The notes under the pieces: generated by a model | Seen by the model: the letters and a program-made list of their open reading frames with translations, nothing else | Told to the model about the DNA's origin: nothing | Database searches by the model: none | Position numbers and translations under genes: made by a program | Source: Arthrobacter sp. ES3-54 | Lineage (GTDB): Bacteria; Actinomycetota; Actinomycetes; Actinomycetales; Micrococcaceae | Direction of reading: 5' to 3' | Assembly: GCF_029504395.1 (NCBI RefSeq) | Contig: NZ_JAQFIF010000019.1 | Coordinates: 1-61,442, forward strand | Length of the DNA: 61,442 nt | Shown: piece by piece, positions 10,287 through 19,139 of the stretch | How positions within the stretch are numbered: the stretch's first letter is position 1 | How the letters are laid out: each line of letters starts with the position of its first letter

Positions 10287-11231
10287 TTAGACTGCCTCAT
10301 TGAGGGCCGGCCCCCGCGTGAACACGGCCCGCGTGATGCCGCCGGAGGTGGACTGGGAGAGCTGCGCGAGGTAGTCGTTGCGGCGCCTCGGGGTGATCCT
10401 GGACTGGGGTTCGAACGGCTGCTCGGGGTCGTCGGCGTAGTGTGCGGTCAGTCCGTCGCGCATCAGCCGGATGGCCTCCGAACGCTGCTGGGACACCGCC
10501 GCGTGCGTGGATCCGAGTTCCGCGGCCAGGTCTTTGACCGTCCGGTCGCCAAAGTAGATCTCCTCCACAACGTAGCGCATCCGTTCCGGGAGGGATTTCA
10601 CGGCCGCCCGCAGGTACTGGAGCCGTTCGTCCGCGAGCAGGGAGTGTTCCGGTGTGAGGGTTTCGGCGGCGAGGGTATCTACCACGGCCTCATCGAGGGG
10701 TGTCAGCGTGCGCGAGGCATCCGCGAGCGCGGCCTCCACAACGCTTTGCTGGACGCCCAGCGCGGAGGCGATCTCCTCCACTGTGGGGGTGCGGCCCAGG
10801 GCGGACGCCAGGGTTTCCTGCACGGACATGGTTTCCTTGATCCGCCGTCGGGCGGAGCGGGTGGCCCAGTCGCTGGCCCGCATCTCGTCCGCGAAGGCGC
10901 CAAGGATGCGCCGGCGGGCGAACGCGCCGAAGGGCACCCCGAGGTCCGGGTCGAACGAATCGGCCGACGTTATCAGGGCAATAGCACCGGCCGAGGCCAA
11001 GTCATCGCGAGAAAGGTGTGACGCCTTCGAGCACAAATCTGAAACGAGATACCCCACCAGCGGAAGGTGCTGCGTGACCATCTCGTTGCGTTCCACGCGA
11101 TTCAATACTGTGTCCCCCCATGAGACCGGATCCGAAGGGTCATAGACCCTTAAAACGCCGAGAGCCGCACCCAAATCGACCGGCGCTCCCCCCATTGGAG
11201 TCAACGGTCGCAAGTAGGGCGCAGCACCCAT
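10287..11231 (-). CDS. fliA: RNA polymerase sigma factor, FliA/WhiG (sigma-28) type
   Basis: Sigma-70 family factor of 314 residues. Region 2 is seen in RNEMVTQHLPLVGYLVSDLC and DDLASAGAIALITSADSFDP, then FGAFARRRILGAFADEMRA, the FliA/WhiG form of region 2.4. Region 3 follows (RTPTVEEIASALGVQQSVVE), and region 4 is SLPERMRYVVEEIYFGDRTV with a helix-turn-helix after it. It has an extended N-terminus and a C-terminal tail of about 50 residues; the exact start is uncertain because no clear Shine-Dalgarno precedes the ATG. It sits at the edge of the flagellar cluster and should read the TAAC-N15-GCCGATAA promoters found there. No flgM is visible. Confidence 0.9.
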   Translation of the reverse strand: MGAAPYLRPLTPMGGAPVDLGAALGVLRVYDPSDPVSWGDTVLNRVERNEMVTQHLPLVGYLVSDLCSKASHLSRDDLASAGAIALITSADSFDPDLGVPFGAFARRRILGAFADEMRASDWATRSARRRIKETMSVQETLASALGRTPTVEEIASALGVQQSVVEAALADASRTLTPLDEAVVDTLAAETLTPEHSLLADERLQYLRAAVKSLPERMRYVVEEIYFGDRTVKDLAAELGSTHAAVSQQRSEAIRLMRDGLTAHYADDPEQPFEPQSRITPRRRNDYLAQLSQSTSGGITRAVFTRGPALNEAV

Positions 11232-11339
11232 GGAGGAAACCTATCACCTGATCCAAGATCTGCGTGTACCCTCAGGGAAAAGCTTGGCAAAAAATGCGGT
11301 GACCGCCCCTATTGCTGTGATTCACGGGGCGCAAAGAGA

Positions 11340-11864
11340 ATGGGGCCAATGAGCGCAAGCGATCTCTCCGCGGCACTGTGGCAGGAACGGCGGCACTTGG
11401 AGCTGCTCCTGTTCAGGCTGGAAACGCAGCATCTGCACATCGTGGCCGGGAATCTGGAATGGCTGAACTTCATGGCCTCCGAGATTGAAACCGTACTGGA
11501 CCGCCTGCGCTTCGAAGCCCTGGCCCGGAGTGTTGAATCTGCCGCCGTGGCGGCCCAGTGGGGCCTGCCGGCGCAGACCACGCTCGTCGAACTGATTGCG
11601 GCCGCACCCGCCGGGCCCTGGTCCGAGATCCTGCGCGAGCATCTGGAGGCCCTGCACGCACTTCTGGCCCGGCTTGGCGAGGCCGCCCGCGTGAACGAAG
11701 AGGCACTGCAGACGCTTCCCCTGCCGGGACGCCCCGGTCCGGCGGGGACGGCAGGGCTGCTGGATCAGCTAACCACGGGCGGAAACCTGGAGAGGTCCGT
11801 GGCCGTGGTCCGGCGTTCAGCCCAGCCGCTCCTGGCCCAGTATCTGGGCGGGGACCAGGACTGA
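11340..11864 (+). CDS. FlgN-like flagellar chaperone, second copy
   Basis: 174 residues, mostly helical. Its N-terminal 110 residues match the FlgN protein at 38770-39258: LSAALWQERRHLELLLFRLE here and LSALLWRERELLDVLTFKLE there, then ARSVESAAVAAQWGLP here and ARTIEAAVVAEVWGLP there. It is therefore a paralogue of the chaperone for hook-filament junction proteins. It stands alone between the divergent sigma factor gene and the convergent csrA. The C-terminus differs (EETLPLPG-like linker then QPLLAQYLGG). A second ATG at 11349 is an equally good start. Its export client is unknown. Confidence 0.75.
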   Translation: MGPMSASDLSAALWQERRHLELLLFRLETQHLHIVAGNLEWLNFMASEIETVLDRLRFEALARSVESAAVAAQWGLPAQTTLVELIAAAPAGPWSEILREHLEALHALLARLGEAARVNEEALQTLPLPGRPGPAGTAGLLDQLTTGGNLERSVAVVRRSAQPLLAQYLGGDQD

Positions 11865-11873
11865 TCCGGGTCC

Positions 11874-12122
11874 TCAGCCCTCGGCGGGAGTGGCGCGCGG
11901 GGGAACGAGCCCGCGCAGCGCGTCCTCGGCGTCTGGGCCAGCTTCCGCCGCCGCGAGGTTTGCCGCCGCGATGGCTTCGATGACTTCCCGGCGCTGGATG
12001 GGCACACCGCGGGGTGCCTCAATGCCTATCCGAACACCGTCGCCGCGGCCTTCCAGAACCGTGATGACGATGCCGTCGCCGATCATGATCTGTTCGCCCG
12101 GCTTGCGTGTAAGTACCAGCAT
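11874..12122 (-). CDS. csrA: Carbon storage regulator CsrA
   Basis: RNA-binding translational repressor that binds GGA in hairpin loops. The 82-residue product has the conserved MLVLTRKPGEQIMIGD start and the C-terminal strand motif GVRIGIEAPRGVPIQRREV, with the RNA-contacting Arg after VPI. It has an Ala/Pro-rich tail of about 25 residues. It is the last gene of the flhA-flhF-like-csrA end of the operon, 9 bases after the previous stop. With fliW in the same cluster it should control flagellin translation. Confidence 0.96.
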   Translation of the reverse strand: MLVLTRKPGEQIMIGDGIVITVLEGRGDGVRIGIEAPRGVPIQRREVIEAIAAANLAAAEAGPDAEDALRGLVPPRATPAEG

Positions 12123-12131
12123 CCTCTCAAT

Positions 12132-13421
12132 CTACCCTTCAGCGCGGGGAGCGTCGGACGATTCCCGCCGGTTCTGCCATGTCGGATCCGGCCCCACCGG
12201 GCGCCCGTCGATCCAGCCCACGGGCAGTCCCAGGCCGCTGGCGCTTTCAGGTGACCCGGTCTCCGCGGCGCCGACCACTGCTACGGCACTGACGTTGAGC
12301 TGGGCGGACAGCACGCTGACCCAGCGTGCCGTGTCCTCATGCTTGCGTCCGGCGTCGACCACCACCCAGACCTGGTCGGCCGAGAGCGCGGCCACGGACT
12401 GCACGCGGGCCAGGGCGTTGCGGGCTCTGCCGAGTCCGAACGCCACCAGGACCGTGCGCTCCGTCACCACGGCGTGGGCGCGCGCGGCCGTGGCGCTTTG
12501 GCGTCCGTCCACATGCAGGTGGCCATACGCGGAGAGCTCGCCGGCGGTCCGCACATCGGCACCGCCGGCCGCCATGGACATTGTCAGGGCGGCGTCCATG
12601 GCGTCCTCCCCCAGCCCGATCAGGACCACGAGATCGCCGACGCCGGTCAGCGGAGCCGGTGCGTCCGGCGCACGGCCCGACGCGCTGCCCGGCGCGGCGG
12701 GCGGCGCGGAAGCGGAGGCCAGCCGACCGGCGTCGCTGGCTGCGGAAGGTCCGGCAGCGGGCGGTACGGCAGCGGGGCCCGGATCGACGGAGGGTGCCGG
12801 CCGCCCGGGGTTACCGGCGGCGGCGGCCGGTTCCGCCGGGGTCCGGAGCCCGGCGCCGAGCTGTTCCAGAATTTCAGCGAAGTCCCGCGACTCTGTGGAT
12901 ACGCCGACAGTTGCGGGCCGGTGCAGGCTCAGCTCAACGGCGTCTGCCTCTTCCAGCAGTGCGGCGATGGCGGCGCCCTGAAAGTGATGGGACGGGAGCT
13001 GATGGGACGGCAGGTGATGGGTCGGGCCGGGGGCGGCCGGTGCCGTCGCAGGGCCCGCCGGCGCTCCGGCCTGGACTGCCGGCCGGGCCGGCGTTGCGGA
13101 AGCCGTGCCGGCGTCGTCCTTCCCGGAAGTCTTCTCCCCGGCGCGACCCCCTGCGGGACCCCCTGCCGGACCACTGGCCGCCGTGCCCGGCTCGGCCCCG
13201 GCCAGGATGTCGGCGTCGGGCACTACCTCGCCGGTGATCACCTCGTGCTTGGACAGGATCTCGATCATGGCCTCGTAGCGGTCCTGGGCGAAGAGCCCGG
13301 CGATTCCCGGGCTGATGACGCGTTCGGCGGACACGATTCGGGCCGCGGGTCCGTACAGCTGTTCTGCCTTGCGGCGGATTTCCTCGAGCGAGGCTCCCTT
13401 AAGCCGATAGCGGTTCGGCAT
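12132..13421 (-). CDS. FlhF-like protein lacking a GTP-binding P-loop
   Basis: 429 residues. The first 60 (MPNRYRLKGASLEEIRRKAE, YGPAARIVSAERV) match the FlhF B domain, which reads a long helical segment and a GPDAVIL-type motif. An Ala/Pro-rich linker follows (about 80-255). The last 160 residues have the shape of the SRP-type GTPase core, but the P-loop position (about 269-276) reads GLGEDAMD instead of GxxGxGKTT. The usual TKLDE motif is replaced by VGAAETGSP, and the ending VGWIDGRPVGP resembles FlhF's closing motif. It overlaps flhA by 23 bases. I infer a degenerate, non-GTPase FlhF that may still help place the flagellum. Confidence 0.7.
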   Translation of the reverse strand: MPNRYRLKGASLEEIRRKAEQLYGPAARIVSAERVISPGIAGLFAQDRYEAMIEILSKHEVITGEVVPDADILAGAEPGTAASGPAGGPAGGRAGEKTSGKDDAGTASATPARPAVQAGAPAGPATAPAAPGPTHHLPSHQLPSHHFQGAAIAALLEEADAVELSLHRPATVGVSTESRDFAEILEQLGAGLRTPAEPAAAAGNPGRPAPSVDPGPAAVPPAAGPSAASDAGRLASASAPPAAPGSASGRAPDAPAPLTGVGDLVVLIGLGEDAMDAALTMSMAAGGADVRTAGELSAYGHLHVDGRQSATAARAHAVVTERTVLVAFGLGRARNALARVQSVAALSADQVWVVVDAGRKHEDTARWVSVLSAQLNVSAVAVVGAAETGSPESASGLGLPVGWIDGRPVGPDPTWQNRRESSDAPRAEG

Positions 13422-15447
13422 GGCGCACCACTCCTACTGTTTCGATCCGGACGTTGGCAGAGGTCACCTCGCGGTAGGACAACACGGGCACGGACCCGGG
13501 CTGCGCACCGATGAGGCGGTGGATGGCGGGCCGGAGCGCCGGTGCGCACACGAGCACGGCCTGGCGGTTGGCGGCCGCCGCTGCGTCGACGGCGGAGCCG
13601 ACCGAGCGCAGCACGGCATCGAGCTTGTCCTGCCCCATGACGATCTGGCTGCCGCCTTCCGCGGGGCGCATGTCCTCGAGCATGTGTTGTTCGAGGACGG
13701 GGTCGATCATGATGACGTTGAGCACGGGCCCGTCCATGAACTTGGCCGTAAGGGCGGGGCCGAGGGCCTGCCGGGCGGCTTCCACCAGCGATTCCGGGTC
13801 CGTGGAAATCTTGGCCCGGAGCGTGAGGGCCTCGTAGATCCGGGCGAGGTCGTTGATGGGCACCTGCTCATCCAGGAGGCCCTGGAGGACCCGCTGCAGC
13901 TCGGCCAGGGAGAGCAGGGCCGGGGTCAGTTCGTCGACGGCGGAGGGGCTTTGCTTGCGCACGCCCTCGGTCAGCACGCGGACGTCCTCGCGGGAGAGCA
14001 GCCGGGCAGCGTTCGCCGAGACGATCGAGGACAGGTGGGTGACCAGGACGGAGACCCGGTCGATCACTGTGGCGCCCGTCATTTCGGCGTTGTGGCGCAT
14101 TTCCCCCGGGATCCACTTGCCGGCAAGGCCGAACACGGGCTCGATCATGGCCGGGCCGGGCAGCGAGTCCAGGTTCTCGCCCAGCGCCAGCATTTGGCCG
14201 CTCGGGGCCGTGCCGCGCCCGGCTTCCACGCCGGCGATCCGGATGGAATAGGTGGCCGGCGGCAGGTCCACGCTGTCCCTCGTGCGCACGGGCGGGATGA
14301 CGAGGCCCAGTTCCATGGCGATCTTGTGTCGGAGGGACCGGACCCGGGCCAGGAGGTCGTCGGACGCGCCGGAGACCATGTCCACGAGGTCAGGTGCCAG
14401 CAGGATCTCCACGGGGTGGACGCGCATGTCCTCCAGCAGTTTCTCGTTGGGATCCATTTCCGGGAAGTTCAGCGCGGTCGACTCAGCCTCCCGGGCTGTC
14501 TCCGCCTGCTTCTGGTTTGCGGCGGTCCGGCGGGAGGCAATGATCAGGCCAGCGCCGACGAGGACAAACGGCAGGGGCGGCATGCCGGGAATCAAGGCCA
14601 TGGCGACGGCGGCGACGCCGGCGATCATGAGCGCGTTCGGTGACTGCAGCAGCTGCGTGGAGGCCGTCCGGCCCATGTCCGACTCGGCGTTGGACCGGGT
14701 CACGATCATGCCGGTAGAGACGGCCATAAGCAGCGCCGGGATCTGTGTCACGAGCCCGTCGCCCATGGTCAGCAGGCCGTAGGTGTTCAGCGCATCGCCG
14801 ATTTCCATGCCGCGCTGCAGCATGCCGATGGCGATGCCGCCGATGAAGTTGATGATGATAATGATGATGCCCGCGATGGCATCGCCCTTCACGAACTTCG
14901 AGGCGCCGTCCATGGCACCGTAGAAATCGGCCTCGGCAGAGACCTCGGCGCGCCGCTCCCTGGCCTGGGTGTCGGTGAGGAGTCCGGCGTTGAGGTCGGC
15001 GTCGATTGCCATCTGCTTGCCGGGCATGGCATCGAGGGTGAACCGCGCGCCAACCTCGGCCACGCGCTCGGCGCCCTTGGTGACCACGACGAACTGGATC
15101 ACGACGAGGATGAGGAACACGACGGCGCCGATGATCATGGAGCCGCCCACCGTGACCTTGCCGAAGGCCTCAATGACCTGCCCGGCGTATCCGTTGCCCA
15201 GGACCAGGCGGGTGGAGGCGACGTTGAGGCCCAGCCGGAACAGCGTGGCGACGAGCAGCAGGGACGGGAACACGGAGAAGTCCAGCGGCTTCTTCACAAA
15301 CATACTGGTCAGCAGGACCAGCAGCGCCAGCAGGATGTTGCAGACAATGAGGAAGTCGAGCAGGGGCGCGGGCACGGGAACCACCAGCAGGAGCACGATC
15401 CCCACGATGCCGATGGGCACCGCCAGCCGGTTCAGCCTGTTGTTCAT
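13399..15447 (-). CDS. flhA: Flagellar export gate protein FlhA
   Basis: Large membrane subunit of the flagellar type III export gate, 682 residues. About eight N-terminal hydrophobic segments contain the FHIPEP signature region (SVFPSLLLVATLFRLGLNVA), then GARFTLDAMPGKQMAIDADL and GDAIAGIIIIIINFIGG. A cytosolic domain follows from about residue 320 that docks chaperone-substrate complexes. It has good length and motifs and lies in the order fliP-fliQ-fliR-flhB-flhA. Confidence 0.97.
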   Translation of the reverse strand: MNNRLNRLAVPIGIVGIVLLLVVPVPAPLLDFLIVCNILLALLVLLTSMFVKKPLDFSVFPSLLLVATLFRLGLNVASTRLVLGNGYAGQVIEAFGKVTVGGSMIIGAVVFLILVVIQFVVVTKGAERVAEVGARFTLDAMPGKQMAIDADLNAGLLTDTQARERRAEVSAEADFYGAMDGASKFVKGDAIAGIIIIIINFIGGIAIGMLQRGMEIGDALNTYGLLTMGDGLVTQIPALLMAVSTGMIVTRSNAESDMGRTASTQLLQSPNALMIAGVAAVAMALIPGMPPLPFVLVGAGLIIASRRTAANQKQAETAREAESTALNFPEMDPNEKLLEDMRVHPVEILLAPDLVDMVSGASDDLLARVRSLRHKIAMELGLVIPPVRTRDSVDLPPATYSIRIAGVEAGRGTAPSGQMLALGENLDSLPGPAMIEPVFGLAGKWIPGEMRHNAEMTGATVIDRVSVLVTHLSSIVSANAARLLSREDVRVLTEGVRKQSPSAVDELTPALLSLAELQRVLQGLLDEQVPINDLARIYEALTLRAKISTDPESLVEAARQALGPALTAKFMDGPVLNVIMIDPVLEQHMLEDMRPAEGGSQIVMGQDKLDAVLRSVGSAVDAAAAANRQAVLVCAPALRPAIHRLIGAQPGSVPVLSYREVTSANVRIETVGVVRHAEPLSA

Positions 15448-15496
15448 GGTGCGGTCCTTTCACAGACGCTGGTTCCCAAAGTGTTCATGCCGCGCG

Positions 15497-15546
15497 TCAC
15501 GGTGTGCTGCGTGCTGTGGTGCTTGCCGTGTTTCACGGTGTGCTGC
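15497..15546. repeat. 14-base direct repeat in the flhB-flhA gap
   Basis: TCACGGTGTGCTGC occurs at 15497-15510 and 15533-15546, 36 bases apart, in the only sizeable gap (109 bp) between export-gate genes. Read on the minus strand each copy contains GCAGCACACCGTGA. Purpose unknown. Confidence 0.8.
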
Positions 15547-15556
15547 CCGTCGCGTC

Positions 15557-16645
15557 TCATATGGCCGCGGCCGGGCTGGTCATGCGGTGCATCCCGGCGC
15601 CGGCACCCCGGGCCTTGAGAGCCATGACGAAAGCAAGGACTCCGGCCACCGCCCGGTAAAAGTCCACCGGGATCTCGTCCCCCAGCTCACAGGCCCCGTG
15701 CAGGGCCCTGGCCAGCGGGATGTCCTGGACCATGGGGACGCTCTTCTGTTCGGCCTCTTCCCTGATCCTCGCAGCTACATGGCCGGAGCCCTTGGCCACC
15801 ACGCGGGGCGCGGACTTGCCGGGATCGTACTTGAGCGCCACCGCCACGTGCGTGGGGTTGACCAGGACGACGTCGGCATCTCCGATGGCGGCGATCATGC
15901 GGTTGCGGCTCATGGCCATTTGGCGCGCCCGGCGCTGGGACCGGATGAGCGGGTCGCCCTCGCTGCTCTTGTTCTCGTCCTGGACTTCCTTCTTGGACAT
16001 CCGGGTCTTCTTGCGGTTGCGCCGCATCACGACGAAGAAGTCGGCCGCGGCCAGCACGATTCCGGCGGCCACCGCGAACTGGACCAGTGATGCAACGCCG
16101 CCCGCCGCGGCGGCCGTGACGCCGGCAACCGGCAGTCCTCCCGCGGTCAGCAGCACCGGGACCAGCCCCTGCACCACGCTGTACAGCACCAGCCCCACGA
16201 CGGTGGCCTTCAGCAGCGCTTTGAGGCCACCCCACACCGCCTGGGCGCCGAAAAGCCGCTTGATCCCGCCGAGCAAGTTAAAGTGTTCGAATTCGAGCCT
16301 AAATTTCTTCAGGTGGACACCGCCCTGGAGGGCGGAACCTGCGAGGACAGCCAGGAACACGACGATCAGCAAGGGTCCGATGATCCCGGCGATGGACGCG
16401 AAGCCATCTTCCAGCGCCCGGACGGCTTTGCCGGGATCCGGGGCGGACATGATCCCGCGGACGCTGAAGAGCTGGTCTGTGGCGGCGTTGGCGGCACGGT
16501 CCACCGTGCTGGGCAGCATGAGCGCGGCCGCGCCGACCCCGAGCCACGCAGTGAGGTCCTGGGAACGGGACAGCTGGCCCTTGGAGCGGACCTCCTTCAT
16601 CCGTTTGTCGGTGGCTTGCTCGGTTTTTTCCTGTGAATCCGCCAT
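15557..16645 (-). CDS. flhB: Flagellar export switch protein FlhB
   Basis: Membrane protein that switches export from rod/hook to filament substrates, 362 residues. The N-terminus KTEQATDKRMKEVRSKGQLS is the family signature, four hydrophobic segments follow, and the self-cleavage motif NPTH is at about residue 263 (VLVNPTHVAVALKYDP). Its ATG overlaps the fliR stop by one base (TGATG). FliK, its ruler partner, is encoded at 26051-28159. Confidence 0.97.
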   Translation of the reverse strand: MADSQEKTEQATDKRMKEVRSKGQLSRSQDLTAWLGVGAAALMLPSTVDRAANAATDQLFSVRGIMSAPDPGKAVRALEDGFASIAGIIGPLLIVVFLAVLAGSALQGGVHLKKFRLEFEHFNLLGGIKRLFGAQAVWGGLKALLKATVVGLVLYSVVQGLVPVLLTAGGLPVAGVTAAAAGGVASLVQFAVAAGIVLAAADFFVVMRRNRKKTRMSKKEVQDENKSSEGDPLIRSQRRARQMAMSRNRMIAAIGDADVVLVNPTHVAVALKYDPGKSAPRVVAKGSGHVAARIREEAEQKSVPMVQDIPLARALHGACELGDEIPVDFYRAVAGVLAFVMALKARGAGAGMHRMTSPAAAI

Positions 16646-17403
16646 CAGCCCACCCCCAGCACGGCCTTGGCCGCCTGCCCGGCGAGGCTGGAAACGATCC
16701 GGGGCAGCGCCAGGAACATGAAGCCGGCCAGCATCAGGGTGAGCAGGATCTTGAGCGGGAAACCGAGCGAGAACGCGTTCAGCGCCGGCGCCACGCGGGT
16801 CAGCAGGCCGAGGCCGACGTCGGCAAGGAACAGGACCACCAGGAGGGGGCCAGCGATCTGCACGGCAGCGAGGAACATGCCGGACACTGCCGCAATGATG
16901 GCCTGCACCGGCTGGGCCAGGTCTATACCCCCGGCCAGGGGCAGGGCCGCGAAGCTGCCGGTGAGGCCCGTGATGACCAGCTGGTAGCCGTCAGAGGCGA
17001 ACAACAGGGCCAGCGCCGCCATTTGCAGAAGCCGGGTGAACTGAGCGCCGTTGACCATCATTTGGGGATCAAAGGCCTGCGCCATCTGGAATCCGCTGGA
17101 AAGGTCGATCAGGCTGCCGGCGGACTGGATAGCGGAGAAGATCACCAGGACCAGGAAACCCAGGACGAGCCCCGTGACGAGCTCCAGGACCACACCGGTG
17201 ACGAACCCGGCGGTGTCGCGGGGCGTGTAGCCGCCGACCATGCGCTGCGTCACCGCCAGGCCCAGCCCCAGCCCCAGCATGGCCTTCACGCGCCCCGGAA
17301 AGGCCTGGTGGGAGAAGGGCGGTGCCACGATCAGGAAGGCAGTCATCCGGACCGTAGCCAGCAGCAGTACTTCCAGCCAGGTCGGGTCGATGGGGATGCC
17401 CAC
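16645..17403 (-). CDS. fliR: Flagellar export gate protein FliR
   Basis: Polytopic membrane subunit of the export gate, 252 residues with about six hydrophobic segments. Family features include VAPPFSHQAFPGRVKAMLGL near the N-terminus and VQIAGPLLVVLFLADVGLGL. The start is GTG, one base after the fliQ stop. It is in the usual order fliO-P-Q-R-flhB. Confidence 0.93.
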   Translation of the reverse strand: MGIPIDPTWLEVLLLATVRMTAFLIVAPPFSHQAFPGRVKAMLGLGLGLAVTQRMVGGYTPRDTAGFVTGVVLELVTGLVLGFLVLVIFSAIQSAGSLIDLSSGFQMAQAFDPQMMVNGAQFTRLLQMAALALLFASDGYQLVITGLTGSFAALPLAGGIDLAQPVQAIIAAVSGMFLAAVQIAGPLLVVLFLADVGLGLLTRVAPALNAFSLGFPLKILLTLMLAGFMFLALPRIVSSLAGQAAKAVLGVG

Positions 17404-17404
17404 C

Positions 17405-17680
17405 TCACAGGCCTCCGAGCAGGGACGGGATCTTCGCGAAGAGGTCGTTCGTGAACGCGACCATCTCCGAGATCATCCAGTGTCCGCAGACGATCAGGGC
17501 CACGGCCACCGCGGCCGCCTTCGGCACGAAGGACAGGGTGGCTTCCTGCAGCTGCGTGATGGACTGCAGCAGGGAGATTGCCAGGCCCACCACCAGCGCC
17601 GTGACCAGTACCGGAGCGGAGAGCTTCGCGGCCACAATCATGGCCTGGAGGCAGATGTCCAGGACCGCGTTGGCGTTCAT
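17405..17680 (-). CDS. fliQ: Flagellar export gate protein FliQ
   Basis: Small membrane subunit of the export gate, 91 residues with two hydrophobic segments. It carries the family pattern VGLAISLLQSITQLQEATLS and FVPKAAAVAVALI. Its start overlaps the fliP stop by 4 bases. Confidence 0.95.
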   Translation of the reverse strand: MNANAVLDICLQAMIVAAKLSAPVLVTALVVGLAISLLQSITQLQEATLSFVPKAAAVAVALIVCGHWMISEMVAFTNDLFAKIPSLLGGL

Positions 17681-18543
17681 CCTGAACCCGCATAGCTCTG
17701 GACGAGCGCGGTGATGATCAGGCCCCAGCCGTCCACGAGGACGAACAGGAGGATTTTGAAGGGCAGCGAGATCATGACCGGCGGCAGCATCATCATGCCC
17801 ATGGACATCAGGGCAGCGGACACCACGAGGTCGATCACGAGGAACGGGATGAAGATGACGAAGCCGATGATGAACGCGGCCCGGAGTTCGGAGATCATGA
17901 ACGCCGGGATGAGGGTCTGCAGCGGGACGGCCTCAGGAGTGGCCGGGTTCTCGGCGCCGGCGGCGCGGGACATCAGGGCGATGTCCTCTTCCCGCGTGTG
18001 GGCGAGCATGAAGTGCTGCAGCGGGCCCGACGCGGCGCTGACCGCACCGTTGAAGTCCAGCTTGCCGTTGAGGTAGGGCTGGATGCCGAGATTGTTCATC
18101 TCGTTGATGACGGGCCACATCACAAAGATCGAGAGGAACAGGGCCAGCCCGGCCAGGACCTGGTTTGGCGGGATGGACGGCAGGGACAGCGCGTTGCGGG
18201 TCATCGCCAGGACCACAAAGATCTTGGTGAAGGACGTCATCATCAGCAGGAGCGAGGGCGCAACGGCCAGGAGTGTAATCCCGATCAGGGTCAGGACTGC
18301 GGTGGAGGGTTTGCCGTCCATCCCGTTGATCTGGATGTTGACGTTCCCGCCGTCGGGAGTGCCAGGGTCGGTCGGCGGCACCGGCGCCACCGGGTCGATG
18401 GGTGCGGCGTGGCCGGCCGGGGCGTTGAGCCACAGCAGGAGGACGGCAAACAGCACGACGGCGACCCCCAGGCCCAAGAGCCTGAGGGATCGTGCGACAA
18501 CTGTTCGCGGACGGGTGGTGCCGGTGGCGAGCGGGAAGATCAA
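17677..18543 (-). CDS. fliP: Flagellar export gate protein FliP
   Basis: Core pore subunit of the export gate, 288 residues. An N-terminal signal-like segment (LLGLGVAVVLFAVLLLWLNA) precedes a Pro-rich stretch, then the family core FTKIFVVLAMTRNALSLPSI with PNQVLAGLALFLSIFVM. The C-terminal part has FIIGFVIFIPFLVIDLVVSA and MMMLPPVMISLPFKILLFVL. The apparent start is TTG at 18543, inside the fliO stop (TTGA overlap), an uncommon but plausible coupled start. Confidence 0.95.
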   Translation of the reverse strand: MIFPLATGTTRPRTVVARSLRLLGLGVAVVLFAVLLLWLNAPAGHAAPIDPVAPVPPTDPGTPDGGNVNIQINGMDGKPSTAVLTLIGITLLAVAPSLLLMMTSFTKIFVVLAMTRNALSLPSIPPNQVLAGLALFLSIFVMWPVINEMNNLGIQPYLNGKLDFNGAVSAASGPLQHFMLAHTREEDIALMSRAAGAENPATPEAVPLQTLIPAFMISELRAAFIIGFVIFIPFLVIDLVVSAALMSMGMMMLPPVMISLPFKILLFVLVDGWGLIITALVQSYAGSG

Positions 18544-19139
18544 TTGCGGCGTCCGCTCCTGAGAGCGGCGGCAGCCTGCTTCCAGGTGGAGCCGGCCAGG
18601 ATGGAGCCGTGCAAGGGCGGATGGCCCGACGCGCCGCTTGCGCCGCCGCGGCCGGCGGGGCCGGCGGGGCCGCGGGCATGGGAGTTGCGGTGAAGGGAAC
18701 TGCGGCGGGACGGCGGCAGGTCCAGGACGCCGTCGGCGGCGTCATCCGCGCCGTCGGCGCCGTCACCGGGGGGCCCGGCCGGCTGGCTGCTGAAGTGGTT
18801 TCCGGCGAGCGGACTGGCCTCGGCGAGGATCCGGGCGAAATCGCCGAGGCCGCGGCTGATGCCGGGGACCGGGACTTCTACGGGTTCGGGCGGGATGTCC
18901 CCTGTGTGGAGGACGTTGACGGCGTGCTCGGTGACGCCCAGGAGGAAGCGCTGCCCGGCGGCGTCGACCACCACAACGGAGGCTTTCTGTCCGAGGCTCT
19001 GCCGGCTGACGATGGTCAAGGCGCGGTCAGCCCGGCGCCGCCCGGCGCCTTGGCCCAGCCGGCGCTGGAGGAACCACATGAGGCCAAGCACCGCGCCCAG
19101 GGCCACGACTACCCGTAGCCCGAGGATCAGTGCGTCCAT
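18540..19139 (-). CDS. fliO: FliO-like export gate assembly protein
   Basis: 199 residues: one N-terminal hydrophobic segment (LGLRVVVALGAVLGLMWFLQ), then RRADRALTIVSRQSLGQKAS and VVDAAGQRFLLGVTEHAVN, the FliO beta-rich core. A low-complexity Gly/Ala/Pro tail follows. It is longer than many FliO proteins because of this tail. Position between fliN and fliP, with a 4-base overlap onto fliP, supports the call. Confidence 0.85.
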   Translation of the reverse strand: MDALILGLRVVVALGAVLGLMWFLQRRLGQGAGRRRADRALTIVSRQSLGQKASVVVVDAAGQRFLLGVTEHAVNVLHTGDIPPEPVEVPVPGISRGLGDFARILAEASPLAGNHFSSQPAGPPGDGADGADDAADGVLDLPPSRRSSLHRNSHARGPAGPAGRGGASGASGHPPLHGSILAGSTWKQAAAALRSGRRN

